The notes beneath the pieces were generated by a model, which was not told where the DNA came from, did no database searches, and worked only from the letters and a program-made list of their open reading frames with translations. Positions 8,575 to 16,913 of a DNA stretch of 41,213 nt are shown in pieces; positions within the stretch are counted from its first letter, which is position 1, and every line of letters starts with the position of its first letter. The DNA comes from Winogradskyella sp. (lineage in GTDB: Bacteria; Bacteroidota; Bacteroidia; Flavobacteriales; Flavobacteriaceae). A program made the translations under genes and the position numbers. Where the stretch lies: contig NZ_JANQOM010000081.1 of assembly GCF_028289625.1 (NCBI RefSeq), positions 1-41,213 of the forward strand, written 5' to 3'.

Positions 8575-9270
8575 ATGAAAAACAGATTAACAAAGTACCT
8601 TACGGATTTTTCAGCCCTAAAATTAACTAGACCGATTTCGGATAGAGTTAAACTGCTCGAAATCTTGGGAGTTATTCTAACAGGAATCGGGAAGTTCGTT
8701 TTTATGGACTATCTTAATTGGAGATTGCCATTTGTAGTCGTTGCGATTTTAGCTTGGTCTTTTTATGTTTTTTATCGCTATAAAAAGGATAGTAATGTAC
8801 TTAATGATTGGGGTTTTCGATGGGATAATTTTAAGGTCGTTATAAGGTTGATGCTACCTTTTGCAATGGTTTCAGTTTTGCTGTTCCTTATAGTGGGTTA
8901 TGTGCAGGGCACCATTAATTTGACATGGCATATCATTCCAGTGTTAATCACCTATCCTATTTGGGGCAGTATTCAGCAATTTTTAATTATAGGATTATTA
9001 GCAGGAAATCTTAAAGACCTTAAAAAAGTTAAGCTCAAAAAGAATTTTATAATTCTTCTGACAGCAGTATTCTTTTCTATTGTTCATTTTCCTTCACTTT
9101 GGTTAATGTTGGGGACCTTTATATTGGCATTATTTTATGGTTATATTTATTTAAAAGCAAAGAACATTTATGCTTTGGGCTTATTGCATGGTTGGTTGGG
9201 CGCCCTATTTTATTATACGGTTGTTGACCAAGATCCATTTGCGGATATTTTTTTGAAAATTTTAAACTAA
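8575..9270 (+). CDS. CPBP-family intramembrane protein with degenerate active site
   Basis: A 231-residue polytopic membrane protein with about six to seven hydrophobic segments. The C-terminal half follows the CPBP (Abi/Rce1-like) intramembrane endopeptidase layout. A position equivalent to the EExxxR motif is found in WGSIQQFLIIGLL (130-142), motif 2 is FxxxH in FFSIVHFP (His171), and motif 3 is LGLLHGWLGALFY (His205). The two catalytic-site Glu are Gln134-Gln135 here and the Arg is missing, so proteolysis by the standard mechanism looks unlikely. The ATG of the next gene is 7 bp after the stop, so the protein is expressed with the DUF2157 and GDYXXLXY proteins. Its job is unknown. Confidence 0.75.
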   Translation: MKNRLTKYLTDFSALKLTRPISDRVKLLEILGVILTGIGKFVFMDYLNWRLPFVVVAILAWSFYVFYRYKKDSNVLNDWGFRWDNFKVVIRLMLPFAMVSVLLFLIVGYVQGTINLTWHIIPVLITYPIWGSIQQFLIIGLLAGNLKDLKKVKLKKNFIILLTAVFFSIVHFPSLWLMLGTFILALFYGYIYLKAKNIYALGLLHGWLGALFYYTVVDQDPFADIFLKILN

Positions 9271-9277
9271 GTTGATT

Positions 9278-10570
9278 ATGAAATCAAAAATTTTAAATGA
9301 TTTATCAGAACTTTTAGAGAAGAATATCATCTCTCAAGAGGTGGCATCAAACATTACTGAGTACTACCGATTTAAAGCGGATAGTCAGCCTAACCGATTA
9401 TTCACGGTTTTCGGAGTTTTAGGAGCAACATTAATTGGTTTAGGGATTATTTTAATATTGGCGCATAATTGGGATAACTTTTCGAGACTAATAAAAACGC
9501 TTTTCGCATTTTTACCATTGCTTATAGGGCAAATAGCTTCTGGATATACCATTCTAAAGAAGAAAAGTCAATCATGGAGAGAGTCTTCAGGTACATTTCT
9601 TTTTTTTGCTATTGGAGCCTCAATAGCACTTATCAGCCAGATTTATAACATTCCAGGAGATTTAGGACAATTTTTGTTCACATGGACTGTATTGGCACTA
9701 CCTTTAATTTACCTTCTTAACTCCAATGCGGTGTCCGTGTTAGTTATTGTTTTTGCAAGTTACTACGCTTGTGAACTAGGCTATAATTTTAACTTTAAAG
9801 ACACTACGCCTTGGTTGTATTTAGTTTTGCTCATGGCCACAGCACCATTTTATGTAAGGTTGCTCAAGAAATCTCCAGAAGCAAATACAACGTCTATCTT
9901 TAACTGGTTATATGTGCTAAGTCTTACCATTGTTCTGGGTACTTTTATTGAGGATAATTGGCCGATAGGGTTTTTGATGTATGTAACTTTGTTTGGTGTG
10001 TTTTATAACTTAGGTAAGCTACCAATTTATAGTAAACGCCAATTAAGACGAAATAGTTTTGTAGTAATAGGCTCATTAGGAACAGTCATTTTATTGTTGA
10101 TACTTTCATTTAATGTTGTTTGGGAAGAAATTCTTAAAGGAGCAACATTGGCGTTGAATACGCAAGAGATGTTAATCACAAGTGTATTTTTGGTGCTGGC
10201 ATTTATAGTACTGATGTACTCAATGAAGTATGAAGAAAACAAAAAAATCAACCTTTTTCAATATGCTTTTTTAATAGTTACTATAATATTCTTTATAGGG
10301 ACAACTAACGCGATAATCAGTACAATTTTAGTTAATGTCCTACTATTGGTTTTAGGGCTTTTTGCTATAAAGATAGGCGCAAATACCTTCCGATTTAGTA
10401 TTCTCAATTATGGGTTGTTGATTATTGCCGCGGTTATTATCTGCCGTTTTTTTGATACCGATATGAGCTTTGTACTTAGAGGTATTTTATTTGTAGCTGT
10501 TGGTTTTGGATTCTTCTTAGCCAATTATGTGATGTTAAAAAAGAAAAAGGAACTCAATCAGAAAATTTAA
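9278..10570 (+). CDS. DUF2157 multi-spanning membrane protein
   Basis: I chose the ATG at 9278 over an in-frame TTG at 9272, giving 430 residues. An N-terminal cytoplasmic helix region (LSELLEKNIISQEVASNI) precedes about ten to twelve hydrophobic helices. The first (FGVLGATLIGLGIILILAHN followed by WDNFSRLIKT) is the diagnostic block of DUF2157, and ISQIYNIPGD in the loop after the third helix also fits. The gene is directly followed (9 bp) by a GDYXXLXY protein, a conserved pairing in many Gram-negatives. The activity of the pair is unknown. The protein may be a transporter-like or envelope-remodelling component, but nothing in the sequence decides this. Confidence 0.88.
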   Translation: MKSKILNDLSELLEKNIISQEVASNITEYYRFKADSQPNRLFTVFGVLGATLIGLGIILILAHNWDNFSRLIKTLFAFLPLLIGQIASGYTILKKKSQSWRESSGTFLFFAIGASIALISQIYNIPGDLGQFLFTWTVLALPLIYLLNSNAVSVLVIVFASYYACELGYNFNFKDTTPWLYLVLLMATAPFYVRLLKKSPEANTTSIFNWLYVLSLTIVLGTFIEDNWPIGFLMYVTLFGVFYNLGKLPIYSKRQLRRNSFVVIGSLGTVILLLILSFNVVWEEILKGATLALNTQEMLITSVFLVLAFIVLMYSMKYEENKKINLFQYAFLIVTIIFFIGTTNAIISTILVNVLLLVLGLFAIKIGANTFRFSILNYGLLIIAAVIICRFFDTDMSFVLRGILFVAVGFGFFLANYVMLKKKKELNQKI

Positions 10571-10579
10571 ATCATTAGT

Positions 10580-11152
10580 ATGAAAACGATACACATATTC
10601 TTAATATTCGTCATTGTAGTTTTAGTACAATTATTTGTGCCAGCTAAGATGATTTTTGATAGAGAGGACATATTAAAAACAGGAACTGTTTATAAATTTA
10701 AGACACGACCTGTAGATCCAAGTGACCCGTTTAGAGGTAAGTACATCACCTTAAATTACGAAATGGATTCTGCTGAAAGTAAGGATATAACATGGCAAAG
10801 AGGGGAAAAGATTTTGGTTTATATAGAAAGTGATAGTTTAGGTTATGCTAAAGTCTATGATGTGAGCAAAGATCAACTTGGTACAGATAAAGATTATATA
10901 GAAGCAAAAGTGATATGGAATAATGGTAAGTCAAATACTGTAAACTTTGAGTTGCCTTTTGATCGTTTCTATATGGAAGAATCCAAAGCTAAACCAGCAG
11001 AGGACATTTACAGAGAATACAATACACAACGTAATGCAAACAATGACACCTATGCCTTAGTGGCTATAAAAAATGGCGAGGCCGTGTTAAAAAATGTCTA
11101 TATTAACGATAACCCAATAAGATATTATATCGAAAACCATAATAATCAATAA
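10580..11152 (+). CDS. GDYXXLXY domain protein (DUF2157 partner)
   Basis: A 190-residue protein with one N-terminal membrane anchor (IFLIFVIVVLVQLFVPAKMI) and a periplasmic domain. The family signature appears at about 54-60 as GKYITLNY (G-x-Y-x-x-L-x-Y, with Lys instead of Asp), preceded by the conserved RPVDPSDPFRG. A second conserved block is FDRFYMEESKAKPAE at about 133-147. Proteins of this family almost always neighbour DUF2157 genes, as here, so the two probably form a membrane complex. Function is unknown. Confidence 0.9.
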   Translation: MKTIHIFLIFVIVVLVQLFVPAKMIFDREDILKTGTVYKFKTRPVDPSDPFRGKYITLNYEMDSAESKDITWQRGEKILVYIESDSLGYAKVYDVSKDQLGTDKDYIEAKVIWNNGKSNTVNFELPFDRFYMEESKAKPAEDIYREYNTQRNANNDTYALVAIKNGEAVLKNVYINDNPIRYYIENHNNQ

Positions 11153-11181
11153 TTTGTATCTTGTGTAAATATCAATAGTCT

Positions 11182-12060
11182 ATGTCTTATTGGGTCTCAA
11201 CCGTTTTACTAATTTTAGGGATATATATCACTATTAGTATTGCCTTGTACTATTTGCAAGATTATATGCTGTTCAAACCCGAGAAGCTACCTAAGGATTT
11301 TCAGTTCGATTACGAAAATCAAGTCACCAAAGAGTATAATCTAGAAACTAGAGATGGTGCTGTTATTAACGGTTTGCGATTTTATCCTAAAGGTGAAAGT
11401 AAAGGTGTTGTTTTATACTTAAAAGGAAATTCAAAAAGCATTAAAGGTTGGGGGAAATTTGCGGTAGATTTTACGAGACATGGCTACAACGTTTTGATGG
11501 TAGATTATCGTGGCTTTGGTAAAAGTACTGGAAAGCGTTCGCAAAAGGCCATAAAGCGTGACTTACAAAAAGTCTACGATAAACTCAAGGAAAGAACTTC
11601 CGAAGACAGAATTGTACTCTATGGACGCTCATTAGGATCTGGTTTTGCTACAAAATTGGCGTCGTTGAATAATCCAAAGATGCTCATTTTAGATGCCCCT
11701 TACTACAGCCTTACCAAGGTCACAGCGCGTTATGCTCCTTTTATGCCATTATCTTTGCTCTTAAAGTATCCCTTACCGACTTATAAATGGCTAAAATATG
11801 TGCAGTGCCCAATCCATATTATTCATGGTACGCACGATAAATTAATTCCCTATAAGTCTAGCGTAAAATTGGCTCAAATCAACCCTAAATTGACTAAGCT
11901 TCATACCGTTATTGGAGGTGGACACAAAAATTTGAATAATTTTGAATCTTATCATAAGATGTTGGATGATATTTTAAACACCAAACCCAAAGCCATCGAT
12001 TTAGAAACTACCAGTATTAATGTCATTCACTCTTCAAAAAAAACAAAGAAAAAGGCTTAA
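11182..12060 (+). CDS. Membrane-anchored alpha/beta hydrolase, first of a tandem pair
   Basis: A 292-residue protein with an N-terminal anchor (about residues 6-24) and an alpha/beta-hydrolase domain of the BEM46/ABHD13 style. The apparent triad is Ser150 in GRSLG, Asp219 in HGTHDKLIP and His248 in GGGHKN. The oxyanion-side segment, usually YxHGNxG, reads YLKGNSKSIKGWG: Lys81 replaces His. The C-terminus is Lys-rich (SSKKTKKKA) and its coding sequence overlaps the start of the next gene by 41 nt in another frame. The paralogue downstream keeps the normal HGN motif, so this copy may be altered in activity. The substrate is unknown; esterase or lipase-like action is inferred from the family. 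Confidence 0.88.
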   Translation: MSYWVSTVLLILGIYITISIALYYLQDYMLFKPEKLPKDFQFDYENQVTKEYNLETRDGAVINGLRFYPKGESKGVVLYLKGNSKSIKGWGKFAVDFTRHGYNVLMVDYRGFGKSTGKRSQKAIKRDLQKVYDKLKERTSEDRIVLYGRSLGSGFATKLASLNNPKMLILDAPYYSLTKVTARYAPFMPLSLLLKYPLPTYKWLKYVQCPIHIIHGTHDKLIPYKSSVKLAQINPKLTKLHTVIGGGHKNLNNFESYHKMLDDILNTKPKAIDLETTSINVIHSSKKTKKKA

Positions 12061-12841
12061 AAGGCTTATTGTTTTTCTCTTAGTCTTATATGTTATGATA
12101 GGATCTGCACTTTACTTTTTTCAGGAAAAATTAATGTTTCTGCCAACCACTCTAAAGCAAGAGTATCAATATCAATTCGATGATCCATTCGAAGAACTGT
12201 TTTTTGAAACTGACAAGGATGCCATAATAAATGCGCTTCATTTTAAAGCCGAACATTCAAAAGGTGTCATACTTTATTTTCATGGCAACGCAGGTGATTT
12301 AAGTCGTTGGGGAAAAATCACAGCGTATTTTGTAGCCCGAAATTATGATGTTTTGGTCATGGATTATAGAACTTATGGAAAAAGTACTGGGAAGCTAACA
12401 GAAGCAGCATTTTATAAAGATGCGCAGTATTGTTATGATTATCTTTTGCAACAGTATTCAGAAAGTGAAATCACCTTATATGGAAGATCTTTGGGAACAG
12501 GATTGGCATCATATCTGGCTTCAAACAATAATCCAAAACAACTCATTTTAGAAACTCCATATTATAGTATTTTGGATGTGGCTAAACATCGATTTCCAAT
12601 GTTTCCTGTTAAACCTCTTTTAAAGTATAGATTTCCAACGTACGAATATCTGCCAGAAGCGAGATGTCCAATAACCATCATTCATGGAACAGATGACAAC
12701 GTTGTTCCTTACACTTCAGGAAAGAAACTTTCTGAGTTGGGAATACATAACATGGATTTTGTTACGGTTCAAGGCGGTAATCATAATAATCTGGTCGAAT
12801 TTGAGGCTTATCATGATGTCATAAGTATCAAACTCCCCTAA
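12020..12841 (+). CDS. Membrane-anchored alpha/beta hydrolase, second of a tandem pair
   Basis: A 273-residue paralogue of the upstream hydrolase with the same architecture: a basic N-terminus (KKQRKRLKR), one anchor helix (about 16-34), then the catalytic domain. It has HGNAGD at 88-93, the nucleophile Ser157 in GRSLGTG, Asp226 in HGTDDNVVP and His255 in GGNHNN. I kept the start at 12020 although it overlaps the previous gene by 41 nt, because the next in-frame ATG (12095) would remove half the anchor helix. The two proteins share motifs throughout (LILDAPYYS versus LILETPYYS; PFMPLSLLLKYPLPTYKWL versus PMFPVKPLLKYRFPTYEYL), so they arose by tandem duplication. The reaction is unknown. Confidence 0.88.
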   Translation: MSFTLQKKQRKRLKRLIVFLLVLYVMIGSALYFFQEKLMFLPTTLKQEYQYQFDDPFEELFFETDKDAIINALHFKAEHSKGVILYFHGNAGDLSRWGKITAYFVARNYDVLVMDYRTYGKSTGKLTEAAFYKDAQYCYDYLLQQYSESEITLYGRSLGTGLASYLASNNNPKQLILETPYYSILDVAKHRFPMFPVKPLLKYRFPTYEYLPEARCPITIIHGTDDNVVPYTSGKKLSELGIHNMDFVTVQGGNHNNLVEFEAYHDVISIKLP

Positions 12842-12851
12842 ACTATTTTTT

Positions 12852-12881
12852 CACTCATTCAAATACGCAATACACTCATTC
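12852..12881 (+). promoter_or_regulatory. Paired 9-bp direct repeat, possible regulator binding site
   Basis: CACTCATTC occurs at 12852-12860 and again at 12873-12881, separated by exactly 12 bp (21 bp repeat period, two helical turns). It lies 57 bp ahead of the ATG at 12939. This geometry matches binding sites of LytTR-domain response regulators, but no such regulator gene is in the window. Confidence 0.4.
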
Positions 12882-12938
12882 TAAATTCTGTGTTCTAATC
12901 TGGCATACTACTTTTAGTTGAATCAAAAACGAAAGATT

Positions 12939-14255
12939 ATGACATCAAGAACAAAAGTAGTATTAGGAATTACAGGAGTTATAACACTATGTGTATTTAT
13001 AGCTTTATCGTTGAATACTTCACAAGAACGGCCATCAATAGCTGGAGTGGAAGTCGAAAATGAAAAGGGTTGTGTATTTATGATCACTTTTGGTGAACAA
13101 TCATCAGAGGGTTATGCCAAATTCAAATTAAAGAATAATATTCAACCTATAGTGGATAATGGTTTAAATTGGTTAGCTAAAGCGCAATTAGAAAACGGTG
13201 GTTATGGTGCTGGCAGTCATAACAATCAAAGGGAAATGAATCCACATGCTGTTAATGCAGACCCAGCAACAACATCTATGGTGGCAATGGCTTTACTGAG
13301 AAGTGGAAGCACCTTAAAAAAAGGAAAACATAAGGAGCAACTAAAAAAAGCTTTAAACTTTTTACTTGAACAAGTTGAAAGTATTTCTAAAGATGATAAT
13401 TATATTACTAAAGAAAAAGGGACTCAGATTCAAACCAAATTAGGTGAGAATATCGATGCAGTGCTTACTGCACAATTTTTTTCAAACATTCTGAAAGAGA
13501 AACTAGATATATCTACAAAAAAGCGAGTGGAGCAATGTTTGGATGTTTGTGTAGATAAAATTCAAAGAGCAACCGGTAAGGATGGAAGAGTCACAGGTGC
13601 AGGTTGGGCAGGTGTATTACAATCTGGCTTGGCAACCAGTGCTTTGGAATCGGCAGAATCCGTTGGGGCAACTTTAGATGAAGTCGTGGTTACTAGTCAA
13701 AAAGATTACTTGAAAAGCAATTATGATGAAGCATCCAAATCAGTTAAGACTACTGATGGTGCAGGGATTATATTGTATTCTGTGAGTAATTCTGCAAGAG
13801 GCTCGGCTAAAGATGCAAGAAAAGCCAGAGAACTTATTGCCAAGGCTAAAAAAGAAGGCAGGCTTAAAGAAGACGATAAAGTAACCGTTGAAAATTTAAA
13901 AGATATAGGCGTATCTGAAAGCGAAGCTATTGGTTATATGTCTTCATATAATATTTACAATGCTTCAAAACAAAAGGCACAAGAAAATGAGGTTATGACA
14001 GGTTTTGGCAATAATGGTGGTGAAGAGTTTTTGAGCTTCTTGCAAACAGGTGAATCCATGGTAGTTAATGATGATGATGACTGGAAAAAATGGTACGACG
14101 ACGTCTCTGGACGCTTAATGAAAATACAGAATAGGGATGGTAGTTGGAATGGCCATCACTGTATCACAAGCCCTGTGTTTTGTACTGCGACAAGTTTATT
14201 AATCCTTTCTATTGAAAATGATATTGATAATTTGAGACAAACAGGAGAAGATTAA
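12939..14255 (+). CDS. Membrane-anchored terpenoid-cyclase/prenyltransferase-fold protein
   Basis: I chose the ATG at 12939 over an in-frame TTG at 12918; the product is 438 residues. An N-terminal helix (about 8-27) anchors it, probably facing the periplasm. The body looks like an alpha/alpha toroid of the squalene cyclase/prenyltransferase superfamily. A QW-like repeat near 75-92 (GLNWLAKAQLENGGYGAG) is followed by DPATTSMVAMALL, and another repeat lies at the C-terminus (MKIQNRDGSWNGHH then FCTATSLLIL). I see no convincing DxDD cyclase motif, and a long Lys/Glu-rich insert occupies the middle. It may therefore be a non-enzymatic toroid rather than a terpene cyclase. It is bounded by the direct repeat upstream and a strong terminator downstream. 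Confidence 0.7.
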   Translation: MTSRTKVVLGITGVITLCVFIALSLNTSQERPSIAGVEVENEKGCVFMITFGEQSSEGYAKFKLKNNIQPIVDNGLNWLAKAQLENGGYGAGSHNNQREMNPHAVNADPATTSMVAMALLRSGSTLKKGKHKEQLKKALNFLLEQVESISKDDNYITKEKGTQIQTKLGENIDAVLTAQFFSNILKEKLDISTKKRVEQCLDVCVDKIQRATGKDGRVTGAGWAGVLQSGLATSALESAESVGATLDEVVVTSQKDYLKSNYDEASKSVKTTDGAGIILYSVSNSARGSAKDARKARELIAKAKKEGRLKEDDKVTVENLKDIGVSESEAIGYMSSYNIYNASKQKAQENEVMTGFGNNGGEEFLSFLQTGESMVVNDDDDWKKWYDDVSGRLMKIQNRDGSWNGHHCITSPVFCTATSLLILSIENDIDNLRQTGED

Positions 14256-14273
14256 AATCAGACTATAAGAACT

Positions 14274-14305
14274 AAAAAGGCTTCAAGTTAACTTGAAGCC
14301 TTTTT
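14274..14305. terminator. Bidirectional intrinsic terminator
   Basis: A perfect 14-bp stem, AAAAAGGCTTCAAG with CTTGAAGCCTTTTT, and a TTAA loop. It serves the convergent genes ending at 14255 and 14325. Confidence 0.9.
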
Positions 14306-14324
14306 AAATTGTACGATCTCTAAT

Positions 14325-16817
14325 TTATTTAGGATCTAAAATAGTATTGATACGTTCTAATGCATCTGCAATATGGATTCTACTCATTGCGTCTCCACCT
14401 CGAGCATTTCTTAACTGTGAACGTAACGTTTTTAGTTCGGCTCTTACAACAGCTCTAATATCAGACTGACTCACATTGACTTGAGTGCCACCAAATAAAC
14501 GTCTAAATTGTGGTGGTAGATTAGATGTCTGCTCGTTAGTCATAATAAAAGCCATACGATCTATATAGGCACGTTGAAGATTACGTCTGTAAATATCAAT
14601 TTTCTTACCAGTTCTTAGCTCACTGAATACACCACGACGCAGATCCTTCATCATGTCATACATACCATAAGCACTATCGCCATTGATTGATTCGTTCTCT
14701 GCAAGGCGTTGTAATCTTCCAAAATCCATCATATTGTTAAGCGTACGTGTCTGAGTACGTCTAATACGCTCTATATGACCTGCACTTTCAATTTTATTAA
14801 AAATCTCTGTGTCTAACATCCACTCTGGAGTAGTGAATAACTGATCTTGTAAAAATTGCATAGCTTCTTTCTGATGGTCTGATGGTACGTGTGTATAAAC
14901 TGCACCTTCTTCGTCATAAGTTTTATAGTTTTCATATACACCACCAATATTTGACGCTACATGTCCCATGTATCTGTTAAATTGTCCTAAAACTTGACCG
15001 TACATGGTCTCTAGATCATCATAGTTTTTGCCGTCTTCTGCAGTCCATTCGATAAGATTAGGTATAATTCGTTTAAGGTTTTTTATACCATATTCACTTG
15101 CTAAAACGGCATCATCACCTATGTCTTCAGTTTGCGCACTTGGATCAATAACACCAAATTGTTGTCTACCAAAGTGGTACATCGGATCATCAGCTTTATC
15201 CAAAATCCATTTATCTAAAATTGGTTTTTCTTCTTCAGCCGATTTATCTAAGATTGGTCTATAACCCCAATTAATAGAGTGTTTGTCATATGGACCAATG
15301 TTAGGCATAAGTGCGACACCATTATCGCCTGGTTGCGCCACATAATTAAAACGCGCATAATCCATTATTGATGGTGCGGTTCCATATTTTTGGGTAAATG
15401 CTGCGTCTCTTAATTTTTCTACAGGATATGCGTAACTGCTTCCCATATTATGAGGTAATCCTAAAGTATGGCCTACTTCATGAGCAGATACAAAACGGAT
15501 TAAACGGCCCATGACCTCCTCTTTAAAGGCTACTCCTCTGGCATCAGGGTTTATAGCTGCCGTTTGTACAAAAAACCAATTTCTTAATAATGTCATTACA
15601 TTATGATACCAATTTATATCGCTTTCTAGGATTTCACCAGATCGTGGGTCACTTACGTGAGGCCCGTTAGCATTTGGTATTGGTGAAGCCAAATAACGAA
15701 CAACCGAGTAACGTACATCTTCTGGTGACCATTCAGAGTCTTCCTCTGGTGTAGGCGGATCTTTAGCAATTATAGCATTTTTAAAACCTGCTACTTCGAA
15801 GGCCACTTGCCAATCTTCGATGCCTTGCTTAAGATATTTACGCCATTTTTTTGGTGTTGCTCTATCAATATAATAAACAATAGGTTTTTTTGGTTCCACA
15901 AGTTCGCCACGCTTAAACTTCTCAATATCTTCATCTTTTACTTCTAATCTCCAGCGATCTAAGTAGCGTACTGTTTTACTTTCTTGCGCATCGAGTCCGT
16001 AATCTGTTTGACCTCTTGCAAACCAGCCAACACGTTGATCAAAGTAACGACGTTTCATAGGCTCTTTTGGCAATAAAATCATTGAGTTATTAATCTCTAA
16101 AGAAATAGATCCAGTACTTGAGTTTGATGGTGGTCGTCCAGCAGCATAAGTTTTTACATGTCTAGCTTCAATATTTCTTGGATAACTCTTAACGGATTCT
16201 ATAAATGATTTATCCGATTCTAATCGTGTAATTCTGTACGATTGTCTTCTAGCTTGCGGAAAACCAAGAGCTTTAACATCTTTAGAAAACAAAGGGGTTA
16301 CATCTATTACTATACTTGTCGAATCTTTGCTGTAAGCTTTAATAGGAAATGTCGCTAAAACAGGTTCAAAATTTGAGTTTACAACAGCTTCATGGACAGG
16401 TAAAGAATCTGCTGCAAATACTTGGTGGGAAACGACTCTTAAAACTACCTTTTTCCCTTTTCTCTGCCAACGTAAAACCTTAGTATTTTGCTTACCTCCA
16501 CCAAAACCAATTCCGCTAGCGGTTTTGGCAATTCTTGTGACCATCAGCATTTCTCTATCGAAGAGAGAATCTGGGATTTCATAATAAAATTTGTCATCTA
16601 GTGTATGCACTGTAAATAACCCTTGGTCGGATTTGGCATCTTTGGTAATGACTTTATTGTAAGGTTTTGGGTCATTTTTACCAGGCTTTTTTGCTGGTGG
16701 TTTTGCCATGGCTGTGGCATCAGTTTTTTTAGATTTACTCGCTTTTTTAGTTGTAGAACACGAAAACACCAAAAAAGCTGAAACTACGAAAAGTAATTTG
16801 ATGGATAGTTGTCTCAC
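14325..16817 (-). CDS. Zinc-dependent metzincin lipoprotein (DUF5117/DUF5118 type)
   Basis: An 830-residue secreted metalloprotease with a lipoprotein signal (LFVVSAFLVFSC, Cys20). A Lys-rich linker is followed by an N-terminal beta-rich region (about 55-250) corresponding to the DUF5118/DUF5117 domains. The catalytic domain has the metzincin motif HEVGHTLGLPH at 446-456 (three zinc His and Glu447) and a Met-turn around Met485 (SIMDY). A long helical C-terminal region completes it. This architecture is widespread in Bacteroidota; natural substrates are not established. The gene appears monocistronic: it has a terminator downstream and 96 bp separating it from the next minus-strand gene, containing an inverted repeat at 16855-16870. 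Confidence 0.92.
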   Translation of the reverse strand: MRQLSIKLLFVVSAFLVFSCSTTKKASKSKKTDATAMAKPPAKKPGKNDPKPYNKVITKDAKSDQGLFTVHTLDDKFYYEIPDSLFDREMLMVTRIAKTASGIGFGGGKQNTKVLRWQRKGKKVVLRVVSHQVFAADSLPVHEAVVNSNFEPVLATFPIKAYSKDSTSIVIDVTPLFSKDVKALGFPQARRQSYRITRLESDKSFIESVKSYPRNIEARHVKTYAAGRPPSNSSTGSISLEINNSMILLPKEPMKRRYFDQRVGWFARGQTDYGLDAQESKTVRYLDRWRLEVKDEDIEKFKRGELVEPKKPIVYYIDRATPKKWRKYLKQGIEDWQVAFEVAGFKNAIIAKDPPTPEEDSEWSPEDVRYSVVRYLASPIPNANGPHVSDPRSGEILESDINWYHNVMTLLRNWFFVQTAAINPDARGVAFKEEVMGRLIRFVSAHEVGHTLGLPHNMGSSYAYPVEKLRDAAFTQKYGTAPSIMDYARFNYVAQPGDNGVALMPNIGPYDKHSINWGYRPILDKSAEEEKPILDKWILDKADDPMYHFGRQQFGVIDPSAQTEDIGDDAVLASEYGIKNLKRIIPNLIEWTAEDGKNYDDLETMYGQVLGQFNRYMGHVASNIGGVYENYKTYDEEGAVYTHVPSDHQKEAMQFLQDQLFTTPEWMLDTEIFNKIESAGHIERIRRTQTRTLNNMMDFGRLQRLAENESINGDSAYGMYDMMKDLRRGVFSELRTGKKIDIYRRNLQRAYIDRMAFIMTNEQTSNLPPQFRRLFGGTQVNVSQSDIRAVVRAELKTLRSQLRNARGGDAMSRIHIADALERINTILDPK

Positions 16818-16854
16818 TTTATGTCAGTTTTTAAAAAATTTGCATGAAAGTACG

Positions 16855-16870
16855 GATTCTACTAAGAATC
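16855..16870 (-). promoter_or_regulatory. Inverted repeat in the putative promoter of the metzincin gene
   Basis: GATTCT (16855-16860) and AGAATC (16865-16870) form a 6-bp inverted repeat with a 4-nt centre. On the minus strand it lies between a TTG (16874-16876) and a poor TAnnTTTG match (TACTTTCA at 16845-16852), 21 bp apart. It could be an operator in the spacer; the promoter match itself is weak. Confidence 0.25.
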
Positions 16871-16913
16871 TTTCAAAAACGAAACCGACTTTAGTATATA
16901 TTTAACGTGATTC

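Noticed and set aside
9272..9280. TTG start six bases upstream of ATG for the DUF2157 gene
   Set aside because: The ATG at 9278 is in frame and sits with normal spacing after the previous stop; the TTG adds only two residues.
12918..12938. TTG start for the terpenoid-cyclase-fold gene
   Set aside because: The in-frame ATG at 12939 is better placed before the anchor helix.
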